Assembly: GCF_019192735.1 (NCBI RefSeq)
Contig: NZ_JAHTKP010000008.1
Coordinates: 1-64,000 of the forward strand
Reading direction: 5' to 3'
DNA length: 64,000 bases
Origin: Kitasatospora aureofaciens
Lineage (GTDB): Bacteria; Actinomycetota; Actinomycetes; Streptomycetales; Streptomycetaceae
Below are positions 59,536 through 64,000 of this stretch, piece after piece. The notes beneath the pieces are model-generated. The model did not search any database. It had not been told where the DNA came from and was given only the letters and a program-made list of their open reading frames with translations. Within the stretch, counting starts at the first letter, position 1. Each line of letters begins with the position of its first letter. The translations under genes and the position numbers were made by a program.

Positions 59536-60477
59536 GTGTCGATCTTTCGAAGATTTCGCGCTTCCGGCCCGCGCCTTCGGCCGGAACTCGACGACGTCGA
59601 ACTCGGTCGCGTGCGGCGACAGCTGAATTCCCCCGGGATGCCGGGCCAGCAGGACATCCAGATCGACCAGGTCGAGCGGCTGCTCCAGGCGGCCGGTGCG
59701 GACTGGGACCGCCGCACGCACCGCTTCGCCGTGCTCGCCGAGGCCGCCGCTCCGTCGGCGCTCGCGCGCTCCTGGCGGATGCGCCGCTCGCGCAGTGCCG
59801 ACCCGCTGGTCTTCGAGGCGTGGGTCGAACTGTGCCGTGGCCGGCACACGGGACGGATGGAGGACGCCGGGGCTGCCGTCGACCGCTGCCGTCGTGCCGC
59901 CGACGCCCTCGGCGGCGATCCCGCGCCCTGGGTGGTGATGCTCGGGATCCTGCGCCTGATGCGCGCGGACTCGCGCGAGCTGTTCCCCGTCTGGTACGAG
60001 GTGACCGCGCGCGACCCGTGGAACCGTGAGGCGCATCTGCAGATGCTGCGCTATCTGTCGCCGGAGGAGTGCGGCTCGCGCAGCAGCCAGCTGGACTTCG
60101 TGGAAACGGTCCGGAGCTCCGCGCCGTCGACCGCACCGGTTGTCGGCGTGGAGCTGACCGCGCTGGTCGACGAGGACGTCCGCATCGTCGCCCGGGGTGG
60201 CGTCGAGGCCCTTCTGGCCCGCCGCCAGTGGGCGGGCAGCCGGGCCACGCGCGCACTGGACACCGCGCTGCACTGGTCCCGCCCCGGCCACCTGCGGCAC
60301 GCGGCTGCCCTGGCCGATCTCAACCTGCTCGCCTTCGCCCTGGTCCGGGCCGGCCGCGTGCGCGAGAGCGCCGACACGTTCCGCGTGCTCGGCGACACGG
60401 TCACCGCCTGGCCGTGGACGCTCGACGGCGACCCGCTCGACCAGTTCGGCCACTGGCAGTCCAGGGCGCTGATCTGA
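59536..60477 (+). CDS. conserved hypothetical protein, TPR-like, 313 aa
   Basis: GTG at 59536 starts a soluble, mostly helical protein. Segments such as WVELCRGRHTGRMEDA, PWNREAHLQMLRYLSPEE and LNLLAFALVRAGRVRESADT suggest TPR-like repeats. Similar proteins occur in many Streptomyces without a known role. No clear ribosome site is seen before the GTG. The gene is followed by 157 bp without features. Confidence 0.6.
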   Translation: MSIFRRFRASGPRLRPELDDVELGRVRRQLNSPGMPGQQDIQIDQVERLLQAAGADWDRRTHRFAVLAEAAAPSALARSWRMRRSRSADPLVFEAWVELCRGRHTGRMEDAGAAVDRCRRAADALGGDPAPWVVMLGILRLMRADSRELFPVWYEVTARDPWNREAHLQMLRYLSPEECGSRSSQLDFVETVRSSAPSTAPVVGVELTALVDEDVRIVARGGVEALLARRQWAGSRATRALDTALHWSRPGHLRHAAALADLNLLAFALVRAGRVRESADTFRVLGDTVTAWPWTLDGDPLDQFGHWQSRALI

Positions 60478-60634
60478 CCGACCTGTCGCCGAGGCGATGC
60501 ACTACCGATGGCAATCGGCACGCTACCCCGCGTGACGGGCGGGGAGGGTTGTCGGGCCGCGCGGCACGGAGTTGTCAGTGTCGGGGCCTAAGTTCGGAGA
60601 GGAAGGTGGGGGGAGAAGGTCCGCAAGGTTGGCG

Positions 60635-61162
60635 TCAGGCCAAAGTCTCGCAGAGGTTCTCCACCTGGTGCTGCTCCAGCACCTGCGGCTGCCCGTCCGG
60701 GTGGACCAGCAGCGTCACACCGCCGCTGAACAGGAAGTCGCCGGGCGCGTGGTACGGGTTCCCGGCGTGGACCTGGGCGCTGATGTGGGAGGTCCTGGGG
60801 ATCAGCCAGAGCTTGCTGCCGTCCGGCAGGTGGTAGAGGGTGGCCTTGCCGCTCTGGTCGCGGTCGACGCTGCGCCCGGTGTCCAGGTTGGTGTAGCGCA
60901 GCTCCAGCGGGCCGCGCCACAGCACCTTCGCCGGCGAGCCGTCGGGGTAGCGGGCGGCCACCTTGGTCTCCTCACCCTCCACCAGGATCCCGATGTACAG
61001 GTGGAACGGGCAGAGCGCGCCCGCCGGGAAGTCCTCGGGCGCGCTCCGGTACGGCTGCCAGCCCCCGTCATCCCCCGTTCGTGCCTGGGCCGCAGGAGCG
61101 GCGGCCAGCAGGACGGCGGCCAGTGCGGCGACCACGAGCGGTCGGGCGGAGCGTACGGACAT
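60635..61162 (-). CDS. secreted protein of unknown function, 175 aa
   Basis: The first ~28 residues (MSVRSARPLVVAALAAVLLA then AAPAAQA) form a Sec signal peptide with an AQA cleavage site. The mature ~147 residues contain LCPFHLYIGILVEGEE, WRGPLELRYTNLDTGR and GDFLFSGG, a compact beta-rich secreted domain. One Cys lies near each end, so a disulfide is possible. The family is not recognised. Confidence 0.7.
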   Translation of the reverse strand: MSVRSARPLVVAALAAVLLAAAPAAQARTGDDGGWQPYRSAPEDFPAGALCPFHLYIGILVEGEETKVAARYPDGSPAKVLWRGPLELRYTNLDTGRSVDRDQSGKATLYHLPDGSKLWLIPRTSHISAQVHAGNPYHAPGDFLFSGGVTLLVHPDGQPQVLEQHQVENLCETLA

Positions 61163-61326
61163 GGTGGGCCTCCTCGCGACGGACGGGTGCGCGCCCCCTC
61201 CCCCGCAGGGGGCGCGGTGGCTATCGTCGGACGGCGGGGGCGGCGCCCGCGATGCTTTCGGCGGAGGCCGAAACGAGCGAGGCCGCGGGGGCCGAAACCA
61301 GCGAGGCCGCGGAGATCGGGGGAACG

Positions 61327-62301
61327 GTGCTGCGCATCCACTTCACTGCCGAGGACCTGCTGAGCGTCCGGTTCGCCGACGGGCCCGCGCCGCTGCTGGA
61401 GCTCGGCCTGGCCGTGGCGATGCTGCAACGCGGCGACGGAGGCCCGGGATTCACCCGCTGGCGCCGGTCCCTGGGCACCGCCCGCACCCGGGCTGCCGTG
61501 GCCCCGCTGCGGCAGCTGGTGCCGCCCACCGGAGCGGGCCCGCTCTTCCTCGACCCGCCCAGCGCCGACCTCGACCAGGGCATGGACCTGGTACGCCGTT
61601 CCACCGCCACCCAGGTGCGCACCGAACTGACCAGGATCACCACGGCCGGACTCCCCGCCACCACCCTGCTCCGCCACCTCGCCGACCAGGACCGGGACGC
61701 CTGGCAGTACCTGGAACGGGCGATGCGCTCCGCCTACCCGGCCCTGGTCGGCACCGCCTGGCCGCGCCTGCGGGCCGGCTTCGACAACGACCTCGCCTGG
61801 CGCGGCCGGATCCAGCGCGAACGCGGCCTGCGCGGGATGCTGGCGGGCCTGTATCCGGGCAGCCGGTGGCGGAGCAGCACCCTGGAGATCCCGGCCGGAC
61901 GCGAGCTGGACGTCCGGCCGGACGGCGCCGGGCTGGTGCTGATGCCCTCCGCGCAGTGGGCCGGCGGGCCCCTGGTCGGCCGGTACCCGCAGGGCATGCT
62001 GATGGTCTACCCGGCGCTCACCCCGCTGCCGTGCCTGGACGAACCCACGCCAGGGCCGGACGACGACCCGCTTGCCGCCCTGTTGGGCCGCACGCGCGCC
62101 GCCGTCCTGCGCCTGACCGGCCGCGAGCCGACGACCAGTCAGCTCGCCGAGCTCCTGGGCATCAGCCTCGCCTCCGCCTCCGAACACGCCCGCGCGCTGC
62201 GCCGGGCCGGTCTGGTCGCCACCGTCAGGAGCGGCCGCGCGGTCCACCACAGCTGCACGGGGCTCGGGCACCGCCTGCTCGCGGGCGGATCAGAACTCTG
62301 A
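61327..62301 (+). CDS. ArsR-like transcriptional regulator (DUF5937 type)
   Basis: The 324-aa protein starts VLRIHFTAEDLLSVRFADGP, the usual start of DUF5937-type regulators, followed by a ligand-binding-like middle and a C-terminal winged helix (TTSQLAELLGISLASASEHA then RALRRAGLVATVRSGRAVHH). GTG 61327 with GGGGGAA upstream is preferred. ATG 61252 would add 25 residues encoded largely by a 24-bp duplication (61262-61309). The target is unknown; the gene converges on the phospholipase with a 7-bp gap. Confidence 0.75.
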   Translation: MLRIHFTAEDLLSVRFADGPAPLLELGLAVAMLQRGDGGPGFTRWRRSLGTARTRAAVAPLRQLVPPTGAGPLFLDPPSADLDQGMDLVRRSTATQVRTELTRITTAGLPATTLLRHLADQDRDAWQYLERAMRSAYPALVGTAWPRLRAGFDNDLAWRGRIQRERGLRGMLAGLYPGSRWRSSTLEIPAGRELDVRPDGAGLVLMPSAQWAGGPLVGRYPQGMLMVYPALTPLPCLDEPTPGPDDDPLAALLGRTRAAVLRLTGREPTTSQLAELLGISLASASEHARALRRAGLVATVRSGRAVHHSCTGLGHRLLAGGSEL

Positions 62302-62308
62302 CGGAGCG

Positions 62309-63994
62309 TCAGCCCTGGCAGATGCCGCGGCTGTAGTCGTACGTCGCGGTGGCCTGCGAGTACTGCCACTGCGGCGCGAGCAGCCGCTCGTCGAGCTGGG
62401 TGGCGGCGGTGCGGTCCTCGACGACGTAGCCGAAGTCCTGGAGCCAGGCCGGGTAGAGGTTCTTGGACCCGAGGTAGAAGGCGGATCCGTCGACCGAGAC
62501 CAGCTTGTGGTGCAGGGCGTACGGGTGGCCGTCGGCCCAGGTCGCGGTGGGGGCGGCGCGGAAGCTCGCGAGCTGGAGGTTCCGGCACATGGCCGTCCGG
62601 GCCTGCGCCGGGTCGCCGAGCCTGGCGGCGAGGCGGGACCTGAGGGCGTCGCCGACCTCGTCGAGCGACTTGATCTGCGAGTAGCCGCCGCTGCCGACCG
62701 CGCCGCGGTTGGCCGGGTCGCTGACGACGATGCGGACCTTCACGCCGTCGGCGAGCTTGGCCGCGAGCAGGTCGTAGAGCCGCGCGTCGTAGCGGGGCAT
62801 CGGCGGGCAGGTGCCGTTGAGGTCCTGCTGGGAGATCTCGATGTGGCTCCCGGCGGCGGAGACCAGCGCCCGAAGGGCGTTCTCCTCCGGGTTGGCCGTC
62901 TCGTAGTCGCGGTCGCCGTTGGTGTTGTCGTGCAGTCCGATCGGGCCGCACTTGACGTCGCCGGGGTTCGGGACGGGGTCCGGGCGGTAGGCGGAGGACG
63001 GGTCGGAGGTGCGGATGCCCACGCCCAGGCCGCCGACGGCGATCACGGGGACATTGCCGGTCGCGGTGACACGCTCGGCCGGGGGGTTGAGCCGCTGCTC
63101 CAGGTCGGGGGTACAGCCGGTGCCGTTGGTGGAGGCGAACCAGGCGGCGGAGAACGTCCCGGTGTTGCGGCAGGTCCAGTCCCAGAGGGTGTCCAGGTAG
63201 GCGCCGGCGGAGGCGGCGGCGGGGCCGTTCAGTGCAAGGTCGACGTCGGTGACCGGGTGGGCGGTGTCGAGGTAGTCCTTCTTCCAGTTGTTGATCCCGC
63301 CGGTGATGACGCTCTGCCCGTCGACGACCAGCAGCTTGGAGTGGTTCCACGAGAAGGCCGTCCTGGAGGCCGTCATCGAGGCGACCTCGATCGTGACGCT
63401 CGGCGCGGCGTCGCCGAGCCTGGCCACCAGGTCGTCGCGGTACTTCGACGGGAGCGCGCTGATGTTGAGGAGCGGCGCGGCACCGGCCAGGACCCGTACA
63501 TGGGGCTGGTGGCCGGCGGCGACCGACGCCTTGAGGCCGGCCGCGATCGAATCCTGGAACTCGCCGTCCGGGAACGGCGCGAGCGTCGATATATCGACGG
63601 TGCGGGTGGCTCGCGCGATGTTCTCGCGCATCGCGTCGAGCAGGCGGCGGGTGCCGGGCCGGTCGGCGCAGGCGGGATCGCCCCAGCACCCGGGCGTCTG
63701 CAGCAGCCAGCCGCCCGGGTCCCCGGCCGGGGCGTCGAGCCGGTTGCCCGCCGTCCGCTGCCAGACCGATCCCTCCAGCCCGGGCGACACCTGACGCAGC
63801 GTCGCCTCGACGGCGTCCAGGTACGGGGTGGCGTCGCCCTGCGCGGTGGAGTCGGCCGGCGCGGTGGCCGGCGCCGGGGCGGCGACGGCGGGAACGGTGG
63901 GCAGGACGCCGAGGGTGGCGGTGACGGCGGCGGTGAGGGCCACCGCGGAGCCGGCGATCCGGCGGCGGGAACGGGTGGGGCGGTGATCGAGCAT
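62309..63994 (-). CDS. secreted phospholipase D family protein
   Basis: The ~561-aa enzyme has a basic, hydrophobic signal peptide ending near AVAAPAPA and two HKD motifs: [10 protein letters not shown] with H218, K220, D225, and HHKLVSVDG with H495, K497, D502. This is the layout of secreted Streptomyces phospholipases D, which hydrolyse or transphosphatidylate phosphatidylcholine outside the cell. ATG 63994 is chosen; a TTG two codons upstream is at the window edge, so the true start and the promoter cannot be checked. The stop is 7 bp from that of the convergent regulator. Confidence 0.88.
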   Translation of the reverse strand: MLDHRPTRSRRRIAGSAVALTAAVTATLGVLPTVPAVAAPAPATAPADSTAQGDATPYLDAVEATLRQVSPGLEGSVWQRTAGNRLDAPAGDPGGWLLQTPGCWGDPACADRPGTRRLLDAMRENIARATRTVDISTLAPFPDGEFQDSIAAGLKASVAAGHQPHVRVLAGAAPLLNISALPSKYRDDLVARLGDAAPSVTIEVASMTASRTAFSWNHSKLLVVDGQSVITGGINNWKKDYLDTAHPVTDVDLALNGPAAASAGAYLDTLWDWTCRNTGTFSAAWFASTNGTGCTPDLEQRLNPPAERVTATGNVPVIAVGGLGVGIRTSDPSSAYRPDPVPNPGDVKCGPIGLHDNTNGDRDYETANPEENALRALVSAAGSHIEISQQDLNGTCPPMPRYDARLYDLLAAKLADGVKVRIVVSDPANRGAVGSGGYSQIKSLDEVGDALRSRLAARLGDPAQARTAMCRNLQLASFRAAPTATWADGHPYALHHKLVSVDGSAFYLGSKNLYPAWLQDFGYVVEDRTAATQLDERLLAPQWQYSQATATYDYSRGICQG

Positions 63995-64000
63995 GCACAA

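Noticed and set aside
61252..61326. Upstream ATG of the ArsR-like gene
   Set aside because: It would add residues coded by a 24-bp duplication and lacks a ribosome site; GTG 61327 matches the usual family start.

Overview
The window is very GC-rich, codes with strong G/C third-position bias, uses many GTG and TTG starts and overlapping ATGA/GTGA gene junctions, and carries families typical of Streptomycetaceae (secreted phospholipase D, terpene cyclase, Dpp-type transporters, a very large NRPS). I read it as a Streptomyces or Kitasatospora chromosome segment. I see no tRNA, rRNA, CRISPR array or intact transposase.

Left part (1-11.6 kb). The 3' end of a malic enzyme is followed by an intact family-1 beta-glucosidase. 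Then comes a stretch of broken genes: a second 3' end of a beta-glucosidase, the tail of an MBL-fold hydrolase and the head of an MpaB-family oxygenase. Next is a four-gene, translationally coupled operon of the DUF2397/DUF2398/SMC-like ATPase/DUF2399 type, which is a Wadjet-like (JetABCD) anti-plasmid system. A short beta-glucosidase relic lies just after it, so degenerate copies of the same gene end flank the defence cassette.

Middle (11.6-27.5 kb). A cytochrome P450 and a class I terpene cyclase form a small terpene locus. An alpha/beta hydrolase, a small DUF5132 membrane protein and an ABC exporter with an HMA_2-like N-terminal domain follow. On the minus strand is an uptake operon: lipoprotein, permease, fused permease-ATPase, second ATPase and a FAD-dependent amine oxidase. 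A DUF885 peptidase-like gene and a second DUF5132 protein precede the large cluster.

NRPS cluster (27.2-54.0 kb). One 7,922-residue, seven-module NRPS with an inserted N-methyltransferase and a terminal thioesterase is followed by an MbtH protein, a P450, an SRPBCC protein and a 57-residue protein, and ends at a strong hairpin. The adenylation pockets, read by hand, give aromatic (Tyr-like) - Thr - polar or basic X - Pro - bulky hydrophobic - N-methyl aromatic - Val-like. That is the order of Ahp-cyclodepsipeptides (cyanopeptolin/streptopeptolin class serine protease inhibitors), with the proline as the likely Ahp precursor and the downstream P450 as the likely oxidase. This is the main find of the window; the product is inferred, not shown.

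Right part (54-64 kb). A 1,010-residue proline-rich protein of unknown role (minus strand), conserved hypotheticals, a second junction of gene fragments (a TPR protein tail against an aminotransferase tail), an HD-domain phosphohydrolase, a small secreted protein, an ArsR-type regulator and a secreted phospholipase D with two HKD motifs.
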